Part shown: positions 23,847 through 33,167 of the stretch, piece by piece
How positions within the stretch are numbered: the first letter of the stretch is position 1
How the letters are laid out: every line of letters starts with the position of its first letter
Assembly: GCF_965139335.1 (NCBI RefSeq)
Contig: NZ_CBCSEL010000003.1
Source of the DNA: Catellicoccus marimammalium
Lineage (GTDB): Bacteria; Bacillota; Bacilli; Lactobacillales; Catellicoccaceae
DNA: 64,000 nt
Reading direction: 5' to 3' (one strand)
Position numbers and translations under genes: made by a program
Notes under the pieces: model-generated
Told to the model about the DNA's origin: nothing
Database searches by the model: none
The model's input: only the letters and a program-made list of their open reading frames with translations

Positions 23847-24812
23847 TTACGTATTCCGTTTCAACTGCGGAATAATAGTTACCGCAACGGAATGAGTGTC
23901 GCTTTCTACTCCTTCTGGTAGAGAAAGACTTACTTTTCTTGTTAGTGTTTTATCCACATTGTCTATATTAACATAAACATTCACGTTATGAATAGACTTC
24001 AAGACATTCATTTTTCCTTGTAAAGTAATCTCTTGGGTATCACATAAGAATTGATAATTTTCAATTCCTTTCGCAGGCGTCCCACTTTGTAGTAAATTCA
24101 AAGGTACCTTTTTATGTGGACGATCTACCTTGACAGACACAATCGCATGTTTTGGATTACAATCCACTTTTACTTCCTGACCATTGAAATCATAAGCTTT
24201 AATGACTCCTTGTTCTTGGAAATCATTTTTAATTCCACTTTGATCAGGCAACATAACCATTACTTTTTGGATTTTATTCATATCTTGAGTCGAAGTACTA
24301 ATTTTTACCGTTTTAGGTTGAATCGAAATATTTTGAATTTCCATTCCTTTTTCTAACCATTTTTCATTGACATTGGTTTGTAATGAAAAATTACGTTGTT
24401 CTTTATTTGCAATAGTCACTGTAATTTTCTTTGTACCAAGACTAGCTTTTAGTGCTGAATTCAAATTTTTCACCGTTAAAGGAACGACATAAGTTCCTGG
24501 AGTATAATTTTGTAAATCAGCTACAACAGAAAAATGTCTTGTTTGTCGATTCGTTTCTGCATCTAAAGCTACTCGATTTTTTGAAGATAGACGAACAGAT
24601 ACATCAGAAACTTCCGCATTTACAAAATATTTATCCTTATCATATTCTAGTTCAATCGGCACATTAGAAATCGTTTCTGTATAGACATCAGTTCCTTTTG
24701 ATTCTTGGAAAGTTACTTCTTGATTCGAATGATTGGCATTGAAGAAAAGAAGTAAGGCAAAAAAGAGAGAAATAAATAAATAAAACCATTTACTTTGACT
24801 AAATTTACCCAC
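23847..24812 (-). CDS. cdaR: CdaR, YbbR-domain regulator of diadenylate cyclase
   Basis: A 321-residue protein with one N-terminal membrane span (about 9-26, WFYLFISLFFALLLFF) and an extracellular part of three to four YbbR repeats. It tunes CdaA activity at the membrane. The start is GTG at 24812, preceded by AAAGGGGG and overlapping the cdaA stop by 8 bp; the longer reading with an upstream ATG would add 21 residues inside cdaA that look unlike CdaR. This gives tight coupling with cdaA. Confidence 0.92.
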   Translation of the reverse strand: MGKFSQSKWFYLFISLFFALLLFFNANHSNQEVTFQESKGTDVYTETISNVPIELEYDKDKYFVNAEVSDVSVRLSSKNRVALDAETNRQTRHFSVVADLQNYTPGTYVVPLTVKNLNSALKASLGTKKITVTIANKEQRNFSLQTNVNEKWLEKGMEIQNISIQPKTVKISTSTQDMNKIQKVMVMLPDQSGIKNDFQEQGVIKAYDFNGQEVKVDCNPKHAIVSVKVDRPHKKVPLNLLQSGTPAKGIENYQFLCDTQEITLQGKMNVLKSIHNVNVYVNIDNVDKTLTRKVSLSLPEGVESDTHSVAVTIIPQLKRNT

Positions 24813-25668
24813 GTTTGCGTCCCCCTTTATTGCGTAATTGTTCCCAAATGGAAGGATTTGCTTCTTCTTCAACAATTAATTCTTGGCGTAAAATTTTCAA
24901 ATACATTTCTTGAGATAAGTCGTTATACATTTCTCCATTAAGAGTAATACTTACATTCCCTGTCTCTTCTGAAACAACAATCGTTACCGCATCGCTAACT
25001 TCACTAATTCCTACCGCAGCACGATGTCGAGTTCCATATTCTTTAGGAATGGTTGTTCTTTCTGATAAAGGTAAATAAGCACAAGCAACAGCAATATGAT
25101 CTTCACGAATAATTACTGCTCCATCATGAAGAGGAGTATTCGGAATAAAAATATTAATTAATAGCTCGCCAGAAATATCCGCATCAATGGGAATCCCTGT
25201 TTCAATATATTCTTCTAAATCTACTTTTCTTTGAATCGTAATCAATGCCCCAATACGACGTTTAGACATATATTGGATTGCTTTATCATACGCTAAGATA
25301 ATCGCATCTTCTTTATTTTTCCACCCTGCCTGGGTTTTCTTTTTAAATAATTTAAAACGTCCTAGATGTTCCAGTCCTTTACGAATTTCTGGTTGGAAAA
25401 TAACAATTGCTGCAATCACCCCGTACGTGATAAATTGGTCCATTAACCAAGAAATCGTATTTAATCCAATCCATCCACTAACCATTCGAATGACTAAGAT
25501 CAAAGCAACTCCTTTAACAACTTGAATCGCTTTTGTTCCTTTGAGTAACATAATGGTTTTATAAACGATGAACCAAACTAACAAAATATCTAAGATATTA
25601 ATCCAAAAATGAGTGTTAAACACTTGAGCTTTCAAAAGCTCAAGTATTTGTACAATTTGTTGTTCCAT
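24805..25668 (-). CDS. cdaA: Diadenylate cyclase CdaA
   Basis: Makes c-di-AMP from two ATP. At 287 residues it has three N-terminal membrane spans (about 18-100) and a cytoplasmic DAC domain with the two signature motifs DGAVII and GTRHRAAVG. The start MEQQIVQIL at 25668 aligns with the family; its ribosome site (AAAGG) is rather distant, and an in-frame ATG 60 nt upstream is an alternative. First gene of the cdaA-cdaR-glmM operon. c-di-AMP controls potassium and osmolyte uptake and wall integrity in Firmicutes. Confidence 0.95.
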   Translation of the reverse strand: MEQQIVQILELLKAQVFNTHFWINILDILLVWFIVYKTIMLLKGTKAIQVVKGVALILVIRMVSGWIGLNTISWLMDQFITYGVIAAIVIFQPEIRKGLEHLGRFKLFKKKTQAGWKNKEDAIILAYDKAIQYMSKRRIGALITIQRKVDLEEYIETGIPIDADISGELLINIFIPNTPLHDGAVIIREDHIAVACAYLPLSERTTIPKEYGTRHRAAVGISEVSDAVTIVVSEETGNVSITLNGEMYNDLSQEMYLKILRQELIVEEEANPSIWEQLRNKGGRKRG

Positions 25669-25805
25669 ATTTTTACGACTACCTTTTATTCCTATTGATT
25701 TTCTAAAGGTAGCTTTTCCTTTCTTCATCGTCTGTCTGTTTTTATCATTTCTTTTTCTTACGACTCATAAATCATCCGACAAAAATAACTCTTCAGAATA
25801 CAACT

Positions 25806-28800
25806 CTATTCTTCCTTCAATAGTTTTTTACGTAGTTTTTCTTCTGAACCAGCTAAACTTGCATAATAGAAGAATCGATGAATCGCTTGTTGCGCTGTCT
25901 TTTCATATAATTGTTCTGCTACTTCTGGATTTACTGATTTCAAAGCCACAAAGCGTTGTTGTAACATCAAGTAATCTTTTAACGTATCAAATTTTGGACG
26001 TTTATAATCTAATGTCAATGGTTGTTTTCCTTTTTCTTTTGCCCAAGGTTGATAGCGATATAAAGACCAATATCCAGAAGAAACTGCTAAATCTGCTTGT
26101 TCTTTGGCACTATGCATACCTCCCTTTAATCCATGAGCAATACATGGAACAAAGGCAATAATTAAGGAAGGACCATTATAATTTTCTGCTTCTTCAATGG
26201 CTTTTAGTGTTTGTACAGGATGTGAATTTAAAGAAATTTGAGCAACATAAACATTTTCATAAGTCATAGCCATAGCTCCCAAATCTTTCTTTCCTGCATA
26301 TTTTCCTTGAGCAGAGAACTTCGCAATGGCTGCTGCTGGAGTTGCTTTTGAAGTTTGTCCTCCAGTATTAGAATAAACTTCGTTGTCCAATACTAGCATG
26401 TTGACATCGGCACCACTGGCAAGCACGTGGTCAATTCCACCAAAGCCAATATCATAGGCCCAACCATCTCCACCAACAAGCCAATACGTTGGTTTTACAA
26501 AATCTTCTTTTTGTGTATATAAATGAGCTAATCGTTCATTTTCATCTTTTTCTTGTTCTAATTGAGCAATTAATTTTGTAGCTCGTTGTTTTGTTCCTTC
26601 ACTGTCTAAATAGTGATCTTTCCAATCTTGTAAAAGAGCTCGTAAGGTTTCTGAACCTAAGTTGTCTTGAATAATTTCTTCCACTTCTTTTGCTAGTTCA
26701 TCGCGACGAAGTTTACTTGCACTATACATTCCATATCCAAATTCAGCATTATCTTCTAGTAATGAATTACTCCATGTTGCCCCCGTACCATCTTCTTTTG
26801 TGGTATATGGAGTCGTTGGTGCACTTGCTCCCCAAATAGAAGAACATCCAGTAGCGTTTGCGATACGTAAACGATCTCCATAAAGTTGAGTCAATAACTT
26901 AACATAAGAAGTTTCTCCACACCCAGAACAAGCACCGGAAAATTCCACTAACGGTTTTTGTAACTGGCTACGAGCAACGGTCATTTTGTCATAATCAAAA
27001 GTTTTTTGTTTTAACGTCATTGCAAAAGCCCAGTTCATTGCTTGCTCCCTTTGTTCTTCATAAGGACGCATTTCTAAAGCTTTTCCTTTGGCAGGACAAG
27101 CTTCAACACACAATCCACAACCTGTACAATCTTCTAAAGAAACTTGGATACGATAATATAATCCATCTTCTCCCTTCATAACAGAGCTTACAAATCCTTC
27201 AGGTGCTTCTTCTTTTTCTTCTTCATCCATAACAAATGGACGAATCGCTGCGTGTGGGCAAATAAACGCACACTCATTACATTGAATACAACGATCTTTA
27301 TTCCAAACTGGAATTTCTAGAGCAATTCCTCGTTTTTCATAGGCAGCAGTACCTAATGGCAAGGCTCCTCCATCCATTTCATTTCGTTGTAAATCTTCAA
27401 CACTCAATTGGTCTCCTTTTTGTGCCAACATTGGTGTTACAATTTCATCCACAAATTGAGAACCGGTAGATTCTTTTTTCTCCGTAATTTCTAGTGCTAA
27501 CCATTCTTCTTTTGGATAATGCACTTCTTTTGCAGCTCCAGCTGCTGCCGCAATGGCTTGTTGGTTTTGTTCTACTACTCCTTTGGCTTTTCTAGCATAC
27601 ATTTTTTCCATTGCATCATTTAACAAGGCAATATATTTTTCTTGTGGGAAAATTTGTAAACAATCAAAGAAAGAAGTAATCATAATTGTATTAATTTTGC
27701 GTTCTAATCCAACTTCTTTCGCTAGTGCAAAAGCATTGATGATATATAGATGAGCATTTTTTTCTGCTAACGCTTTTTTCATTCGTTTTGGCAAATGCTT
27801 CATCACTTGTTCTTCATTCCAATAGGTATTTAATAGGAAGATTCCGTTTTCTTTCAAGTCATCAACCATATCATATAGACGCAAATAAGAAGCATTATGA
27901 CAAGCTACTAAATCTGCTTGATGAACTAAATAGTTTGAAGAAATCGGATGATCTGAAATTCGCGCATGGGAAACAGTCAATCCACCTGATTTTTTTGAAT
28001 CATAAGCAAAAAATCCTTGGACAAAAGAATCGGTCTCATTTCCAATCATTTTTAATGCTGATTTCACTGCTCCAACCGTACCATCGGAACCAAAGCCCCA
28101 GAATTTTGCTTGATAAGCTTCTGGACTGGTTAAATCAATTTCTTCTAAGATAGGTAATGAAAGATGAGTGACATCATCTTCAATACCGATAGTAAAGCGT
28201 TTTTTCGCTTCTTTTCCCTTCTCTAATTCATGAAAGACTGCTAAAATTTGTCCTGGTGTTGTTTCTTTTGAAGCCAATCCATAACGACCACCAATAATTA
28301 ATGGACGAATTTCTGATTCATATAAAGCACTTTGAACATCTAATAATAAAGGTTCTCCTTGGCTTCCAGGTTCTTTGGTTCGATCTAAAACTGCAATGCC
28401 TTTTACTGTTTTTGGTAAGGCTTCAATTAAAGATTGTGCAGGGAATGGGCGATAAAGACGAATGGTAATCATTCCTACTTTTTCCCCTTTATCTAATAAA
28501 TCATCCACTGTCTGACGAATCGTTTGTTCTACAGAACCTAAAGCAATGACTACTTTGATTGCATCTTCTGCACCATAATATTCCACAGGAGCATAAGAAG
28601 TACCACAACGACGATTAACTTCTTCATATAATGCTTTCAATTCATCTTCTACTTTTAGATAAGTCGTATTTGCTAATTCTTTTTGTTGGAAGTGAATATC
28701 ACTATTTTGTGCACTTCCTTGAATTACTGGACGTTCATTACTTAATCGACGATCATAAAAACGTTGATAATCTTCCCAAGGGAACATCTCTTCTAATTCT

Positions 28801-29363
28801 TTTTCTTCCCAAGTTTGAATTTTTTGTAATTCATGACTGGTTTGGAAACCATCAAAGAAGTGAATCACTGGCAATTGAGCTTTCAATGCTAAATAGTGAG
28901 CAACAGGAGATAAGTCCATGACTTCTTGCACCGTATTACTACATAACATAATCGCTCCTGCTTGGCGCACTGCCATTACGTCACTATGGTCCCCAAAAAT
29001 ACTTAACGCACTTGTGGCAACCGTACGACTAGCTACTTGGAAAACTCCAGGTAAATTTTCTCCTACCATTTTATAAAGGTTTGGAATCATCAGTAATAAG
29101 CCTTGCGACGAAGTATAGGTCACAGCTAAACTTCCTGCTTGTAATGCTCCATGCATTGCGGCTGCCGCCCCAGCTTCTGACTGCATTTCTGTTACGAGTA
29201 ATGGATGGCCAAAAATATTTTTTTTCTGTTGTGCAGACCATTGATCACTCCATTCTGCCATTGGTGAGCTTGGTGTGATGGGATAAATCATGGCTACATC
29301 ACTTAGTTGGTAAGAAACAGATGCTGCTGCTTCATTTCCATCCATGACTTTAAATTTTCGCAT
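25806..29363 (-). CDS. nifJ: Pyruvate:ferredoxin (flavodoxin) oxidoreductase
   Basis: Single-chain PFOR of 1185 residues that turns pyruvate and CoA into acetyl-CoA and CO2 and reduces ferredoxin or flavodoxin. Domains in order: pyruvate-binding domain I (ITPSSPMAEWSDQW), domain II, the gamma-type domain, two ferredoxin-type 4Fe-4S sites (CIQCNECAFICP and CTGCGLCVEACP) and the C-terminal TPP domain with the proximal cluster (CSGCGE; GDGWAYDIG; NTGGQTSK). GGAGG with 7-nt spacing supports the ATG at 29363. A TATAAT promoter lies upstream. The enzyme is oxygen-sensitive and unusual among lactic acid bacteria. Confidence 0.97.
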   Translation of the reverse strand: MRKFKVMDGNEAAASVSYQLSDVAMIYPITPSSPMAEWSDQWSAQQKKNIFGHPLLVTEMQSEAGAAAAMHGALQAGSLAVTYTSSQGLLLMIPNLYKMVGENLPGVFQVASRTVATSALSIFGDHSDVMAVRQAGAIMLCSNTVQEVMDLSPVAHYLALKAQLPVIHFFDGFQTSHELQKIQTWEEKELEEMFPWEDYQRFYDRRLSNERPVIQGSAQNSDIHFQQKELANTTYLKVEDELKALYEEVNRRCGTSYAPVEYYGAEDAIKVVIALGSVEQTIRQTVDDLLDKGEKVGMITIRLYRPFPAQSLIEALPKTVKGIAVLDRTKEPGSQGEPLLLDVQSALYESEIRPLIIGGRYGLASKETTPGQILAVFHELEKGKEAKKRFTIGIEDDVTHLSLPILEEIDLTSPEAYQAKFWGFGSDGTVGAVKSALKMIGNETDSFVQGFFAYDSKKSGGLTVSHARISDHPISSNYLVHQADLVACHNASYLRLYDMVDDLKENGIFLLNTYWNEEQVMKHLPKRMKKALAEKNAHLYIINAFALAKEVGLERKINTIMITSFFDCLQIFPQEKYIALLNDAMEKMYARKAKGVVEQNQQAIAAAAGAAKEVHYPKEEWLALEITEKKESTGSQFVDEIVTPMLAQKGDQLSVEDLQRNEMDGGALPLGTAAYEKRGIALEIPVWNKDRCIQCNECAFICPHAAIRPFVMDEEEKEEAPEGFVSSVMKGEDGLYYRIQVSLEDCTGCGLCVEACPAKGKALEMRPYEEQREQAMNWAFAMTLKQKTFDYDKMTVARSQLQKPLVEFSGACSGCGETSYVKLLTQLYGDRLRIANATGCSSIWGASAPTTPYTTKEDGTGATWSNSLLEDNAEFGYGMYSASKLRRDELAKEVEEIIQDNLGSETLRALLQDWKDHYLDSEGTKQRATKLIAQLEQEKDENERLAHLYTQKEDFVKPTYWLVGGDGWAYDIGFGGIDHVLASGADVNMLVLDNEVYSNTGGQTSKATPAAAIAKFSAQGKYAGKKDLGAMAMTYENVYVAQISLNSHPVQTLKAIEEAENYNGPSLIIAFVPCIAHGLKGGMHSAKEQADLAVSSGYWSLYRYQPWAKEKGKQPLTLDYKRPKFDTLKDYLMLQQRFVALKSVNPEVAEQLYEKTAQQAIHRFFYYASLAGSEEKLRKKLLKEE

Positions 29364-29393
29364 GTTATCGCCTCCGTATATATTTCTTCCTTT

Positions 29394-29422
29394 ATTATAG
29401 TACATTTGTCCAGTGATACGAA
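29394..29422 (-). promoter_or_regulatory. Promoter of the PFOR gene
   Basis: Minus-strand -10 TATAAT (29394-29399) and a weak -35 TTCGTA (29417-29422) with 17-nt spacing. No complete Rex box is seen. Confidence 0.5.
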
Positions 29423-29614
29423 AAAAAGAAAAATTTTCTTTTCCTTATTTTTTCTCACATTTTCTTCTTTTTTTCTCATTTATGTAAAAAAGAGCATAAA
29501 GATACGAAAAAAATTGGAAAGCCTTTGTATTCGTTATCAATTCACAAAGAGTGATAAAATAAAGACGGACAAAGATGAATATGAAAACGAAAGAGAAAGG
29601 AATATTAAGCAATT

Positions 29615-30853
29615 ATGACTTTTAAAAATTTTAAACATCATCATTTCATAATTATTTTTTGTTGTATGTTGCTGCAAATGTTTCCCTTTGGAATGGCGCA
29701 AGAAATTTCGCCACTATTTATCCACTACTTACATCGAGACTTTGCTTTTAACATTGCAAGCATTGGATTAATTTTTACTTTTGGTTCCATTGCTTCATCG
29801 ATTGCTTCTCCAGTAGTAGGGAAATTATTTGATAAGCTACCAACACCAAGATTAATGTTTGCAGGGATTTGTATTACCTCTTTAGGGTTATATATCAATG
29901 CCTTTTCTACTCATTTATGGCAATTTTATTTAGCTAATGCCATTATGCAAGTCGGAGTCATTTTATTCTCTGCTCTTGGGATTCCATATTTAATCGGAAA
30001 ATGGTTTGATAAAGATGAAAAACCATTAGCGTTAGGAATTGCTTTTGCCGGTGGATCTATTGGGAACTTCTTTTGGCAACCTATCATTTCTAACTTATTA
30101 GCAGCTTGGCCCTTACATCGTGTTTACTTTGTTTGTGCTAGCATCGCTTTATTTACCGGAATTGGAATTGTTTTATTATTACGCATTAAGAAATCAGAAA
30201 AAGTAAAATCTATGATGCAACACGAATCCCTTCCTTTATGTGGGATTGGATTTGACCGCACAAAACACTTACCTGCTTTCTGGATTTTAGCTAGTTCAAT
30301 GATTTTTCTTGGCTTAAACGTAGCCGCTCAATCGAGTCAATATGCCAATTTCTTTGAATATTGCAAATTCACACCAAAAACGATTGGTTTAATCGGCTCT
30401 GCTTTTGCCATTGCTGCTTTATTAGGAAATATTTTTGGTGGAGCTTTAATCTCTAAATGTGGATTATTAAACGGAGGACGAGTTGCTTTCTTCTTACAAT
30501 TCTTCTCTGCAGCTTCTATGTTGACCTTAAACTTTATGCCAAAAGCAGGTTTTGGTTTCTTATGGGCTATTCTTTATGGATTATCTGGATATATCTATAT
30601 GTCTGCACCTGCTGTTATGGTACAAACTCTATTTGGTATGCGTCAATCCAGTCAAATTCTTGCTTGGGTAAATATCTTCTTTGCAGTTGGATTTGCTTCA
30701 GGTAATGTACTATTTGGTCTTTTTGTTGATAAATTAGGCTTCAAGATGGCTTGGATTTTCATTTTAATCTTTATCATCATTTGCTATAGTTTGATGTTAA
30801 CGATGATTCGAAAAATTGGTGCTCATCATTATGCCGATAGAAAACCGAAATAA
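29615..30853 (+). CDS. MFS transporter
   Basis: A 412-residue major facilitator with 12 predicted spans. The loop between spans 2 and 3 reads GKLFDKLPTPRLM, and between spans 8 and 9 GGALISKCGLLNGGR, close to the family A-motif positions. The overall layout is like oxalate/formate or monocarboxylate-type antiporters, but the substrate cannot be fixed. AAAGGAA lies about 13 nt before the ATG. It is divergent from the PFOR gene, so a metabolite linked to pyruvate fermentation is a reasonable guess only. Confidence 0.85.
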   Translation: MTFKNFKHHHFIIIFCCMLLQMFPFGMAQEISPLFIHYLHRDFAFNIASIGLIFTFGSIASSIASPVVGKLFDKLPTPRLMFAGICITSLGLYINAFSTHLWQFYLANAIMQVGVILFSALGIPYLIGKWFDKDEKPLALGIAFAGGSIGNFFWQPIISNLLAAWPLHRVYFVCASIALFTGIGIVLLLRIKKSEKVKSMMQHESLPLCGIGFDRTKHLPAFWILASSMIFLGLNVAAQSSQYANFFEYCKFTPKTIGLIGSAFAIAALLGNIFGGALISKCGLLNGGRVAFFLQFFSAASMLTLNFMPKAGFGFLWAILYGLSGYIYMSAPAVMVQTLFGMRQSSQILAWVNIFFAVGFASGNVLFGLFVDKLGFKMAWIFILIFIIICYSLMLTMIRKIGAHHYADRKPK

Positions 30854-30893
30854 TTTTTTATATTTTGAGCAAATTAATAGCCAGACTTAAAAA

Positions 30894-30913
30894 TATAATA
30901 TATAAGTATTATA
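30894..30913. promoter_or_regulatory. AT-rich inverted repeat upstream of ahpC
   Basis: TATAATA and TATTATA flank six bases. It resembles a PerR/Fur-type site in composition, but the arm spacing differs from the 7-1-7 PerR box. It may also contain the ahpC -10. Confidence 0.35.
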
Positions 30914-30969
30914 TAGAAGAATTCAGAAGTCATTCTGATTTCAGCTAATTTTTTGAAGAGGTGATAACT

Positions 30970-31542
30970 ATGTCATTAGTAGGAAAAACTGTAGAAGAAT
31001 TTGAATTATCAGCATACAAAAAAGGAGCTGACGATTTTGTAAAAGTAACTGCGGAAGATATGAAAGGTCATTGGAGCGTATTAATGTTCTACCCTGCAGA
31101 CTTTACTTTCGTTTGCCCAACAGAATTAGAAGACTTACAAGATCAATATGCAGACTTAAAAGCAATTGGTGTTGAAGTATATTCATGTTCAGCAGATACT
31201 CACTTCGTACATAAAGCTTGGGCCGATGCTCCAGATAGTGGTATCGATAAATTAGAATACACTATGATTGGTGACCCAGCTCATAAATTAATTTCTATGT
31301 TCGATGTTTTAGATGAAGAATCAGGTTTAGCTCAACGTGGTACTTTCATTATTGACCCTGAAGGTAAAATTCAAGCAATGGAAGTAAACGCAGATTCAAT
31401 TGGACGTGATGCTTCTCAATTAGTAACTAAAATCAAAGCTGCTCAATATGTAGCTGCTCACCCAGGTGAAGCTTGCCCTGCAAAATGGAAAGAAAATGCA
31501 GCAACATTAACACCAGGTATTGATTTAGTTGGTAAATTATAA
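30970..31542 (+). CDS. ahpC: Alkyl hydroperoxide reductase peroxiredoxin AhpC
   Basis: Typical 2-Cys peroxiredoxin of 190 residues that reduces H2O2 and organic peroxides. The peroxidatic Cys is in FVCPTE and the resolving Cys in GEACPAKW near the C-terminus. The ATG at 30970 is chosen because GAGGTGATAACT precedes it and MSLVGK is the normal start; an upstream ATG adds three residues. ahpF follows after 22 bp, so the pair forms an operon. An AT-rich inverted repeat and a small hairpin (TCAGAA/TTCTGA) lie upstream. Confidence 0.97.
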   Translation: MSLVGKTVEEFELSAYKKGADDFVKVTAEDMKGHWSVLMFYPADFTFVCPTELEDLQDQYADLKAIGVEVYSCSADTHFVHKAWADAPDSGIDKLEYTMIGDPAHKLISMFDVLDEESGLAQRGTFIIDPEGKIQAMEVNADSIGRDASQLVTKIKAAQYVAAHPGEACPAKWKENAATLTPGIDLVGKL

Positions 31543-31564
31543 TTTTTAAACTCGAGGTTTTTTT

Positions 31565-33103
31565 ATGTTAGATGAACAATTAAAGCAACAAACGCTTGAA
31601 TTTCTAAAATTGTTAGAGTCTCCCGTCCAATTCACATTAAGTGTGGGTGAAGATGAAAACAGCAAAAAAGTAGAACAATTTGTTAAAGAAATTTGTTCTT
31701 TAGATGAAAAAAACCTCTCTTATACGTATGAAAAGCTGGAGTTTACTCCAGCTTTCCGTATCGATAAGAAAGGTGAGCAACCAAGTGGTGTCACATTTGC
31801 GGGTGTACCATTAGGGCATGAATATAATTCATTTATTTTAGCTCTATTACAGGTCGCAGGTCGTGCTCCAAAAATTGAAGACAGTCAAAAGAAACAAATT
31901 CAAGCCTTAAAAGGCCCTCTTCATTTTGTCACTTACGTTAGTTTAACTTGCCATAACTGTCCAGATGTGGTGCAGTCTCTAAATATTTTAGCAATTTTAA
32001 ATCCAGAGATTACCCATACCATGGTAGATGGTGGCATGTACAAAGAAGAAGTCGAAGCTAAAGATATTATGGCTGTTCCTGCGACTTTCTTAGATGGTGA
32101 ATTGTGGTCTAGTGGTAAAATCTCTTTAGATGAAATTTTACAAAAACTAGGATCAGATGATACAGAAAAATTCGCACCGTTTACAAAAGAAGTTTACGAT
32201 ATGGCCATTATCGGTGCAGGTCCTGCTGGGGCAAGTGCGGCGATTTATGCGAGTCGTAAAGGAATTAAAACAGCGATTATTTCTGACCAAATGGGTGGCC
32301 AAGTTAATGAAACTTTAGGAATCGAAAATGTCATCGGTACCCCTTACATCGAAGGACCACAGTTGGCACAACGCTTAAAATCTCATATGGATGAGTATGA
32401 TATCGATTACATCCAAGGACAAAAAGTAGCTTCTATCGAAAAAGATACACCGTTTAAAATCACTTTACGTAATGGTGTTATTATTCAAGCCAAAACGATC
32501 GTTTTAGCTACAGGTGCTCGTTGGCGTGACTTAAATGTTCCAGGTGAACAAGAGTTCCGTACAAAAGGAGTTGCCTATTGTCCACACTGTGATGCCCCTC
32601 TATTCGCTGGTAAAAAAGTAGCCGTAGCTGGTGGTGGTAACTCAGGAATTGAAGCAGCGATTGACCTAGCAAATATTGCCAGTCATGTTACTGTTTTTGA
32701 ATTTATGGATCGTTTAAAAGCAGACCAAGTATTACAAAAACGAGCAAAAGAGTTACCAAATATTGATATCTTGACTAACGTCGCTTTGAAAGAAATTAAA
32801 GGAAAAGAAAAAGTAGAACAAGTAGCCTATGAAGATCGTTTAACTGGAGAAGTTAAAGATATGGATTTAGACGGTATCTTTATCCAAATCGGTCTTGTAC
32901 CAAATACTGATTTCTTAGGAGATACCGTAGCTCGTACCCCACGTGGTGAAATTATTATTGACGAAGTGGGTCGCACCAATGTTCCAGGTATCTTCGCTGC
33001 TGGAGATTGTACTACTCAAACGTATAAACAAATCATTATCTCCATGGGTAGCGGTGCTACTGCAGCGTTAAGTGCTTTTGACTATTTAATTCGCGAACAA
33101 TAA
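31565..33103 (+). CDS. ahpF: Alkyl hydroperoxide reductase subunit F
   Basis: A flavoprotein disulfide reductase of 512 residues that recycles AhpC with NADH. The N-terminal double-thioredoxin domain holds CHNC (about residue 130); the FAD and NAD domains follow with GAGPAGASAAIYAS, the redox CPHC (about 340) and GGGNSGIEAAIDLA, then TNVPGIFAAGDCT. CGAGG precedes the ATG. Translationally close to ahpC; a terminator follows. Together they are the main peroxide defence in many catalase-negative lactic acid bacteria. Confidence 0.97.
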   Translation: MLDEQLKQQTLEFLKLLESPVQFTLSVGEDENSKKVEQFVKEICSLDEKNLSYTYEKLEFTPAFRIDKKGEQPSGVTFAGVPLGHEYNSFILALLQVAGRAPKIEDSQKKQIQALKGPLHFVTYVSLTCHNCPDVVQSLNILAILNPEITHTMVDGGMYKEEVEAKDIMAVPATFLDGELWSSGKISLDEILQKLGSDDTEKFAPFTKEVYDMAIIGAGPAGASAAIYASRKGIKTAIISDQMGGQVNETLGIENVIGTPYIEGPQLAQRLKSHMDEYDIDYIQGQKVASIEKDTPFKITLRNGVIIQAKTIVLATGARWRDLNVPGEQEFRTKGVAYCPHCDAPLFAGKKVAVAGGGNSGIEAAIDLANIASHVTVFEFMDRLKADQVLQKRAKELPNIDILTNVALKEIKGKEKVEQVAYEDRLTGEVKDMDLDGIFIQIGLVPNTDFLGDTVARTPRGEIIIDEVGRTNVPGIFAAGDCTTQTYKQIIISMGSGATAALSAFDYLIREQ

Positions 33104-33107
33104 TTTC

Positions 33108-33131
33108 AAAGCCGTTCTTTGTAACGGCTTT
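33108..33131 (+). terminator. ahpCF terminator
   Basis: AAAGCCGTT / AACGGCTTT stem followed by a T-run. Confidence 0.85.
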
Positions 33132-33167
33132 TTTCTATCTATTGATTAAAAAAAAGGAGTAATCATT

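Noticed and set aside
29531..29547. Rex operator between PFOR and MFS genes
   Set aside because: Only TTCACAA is good; the opposite arm matches at four of six positions.
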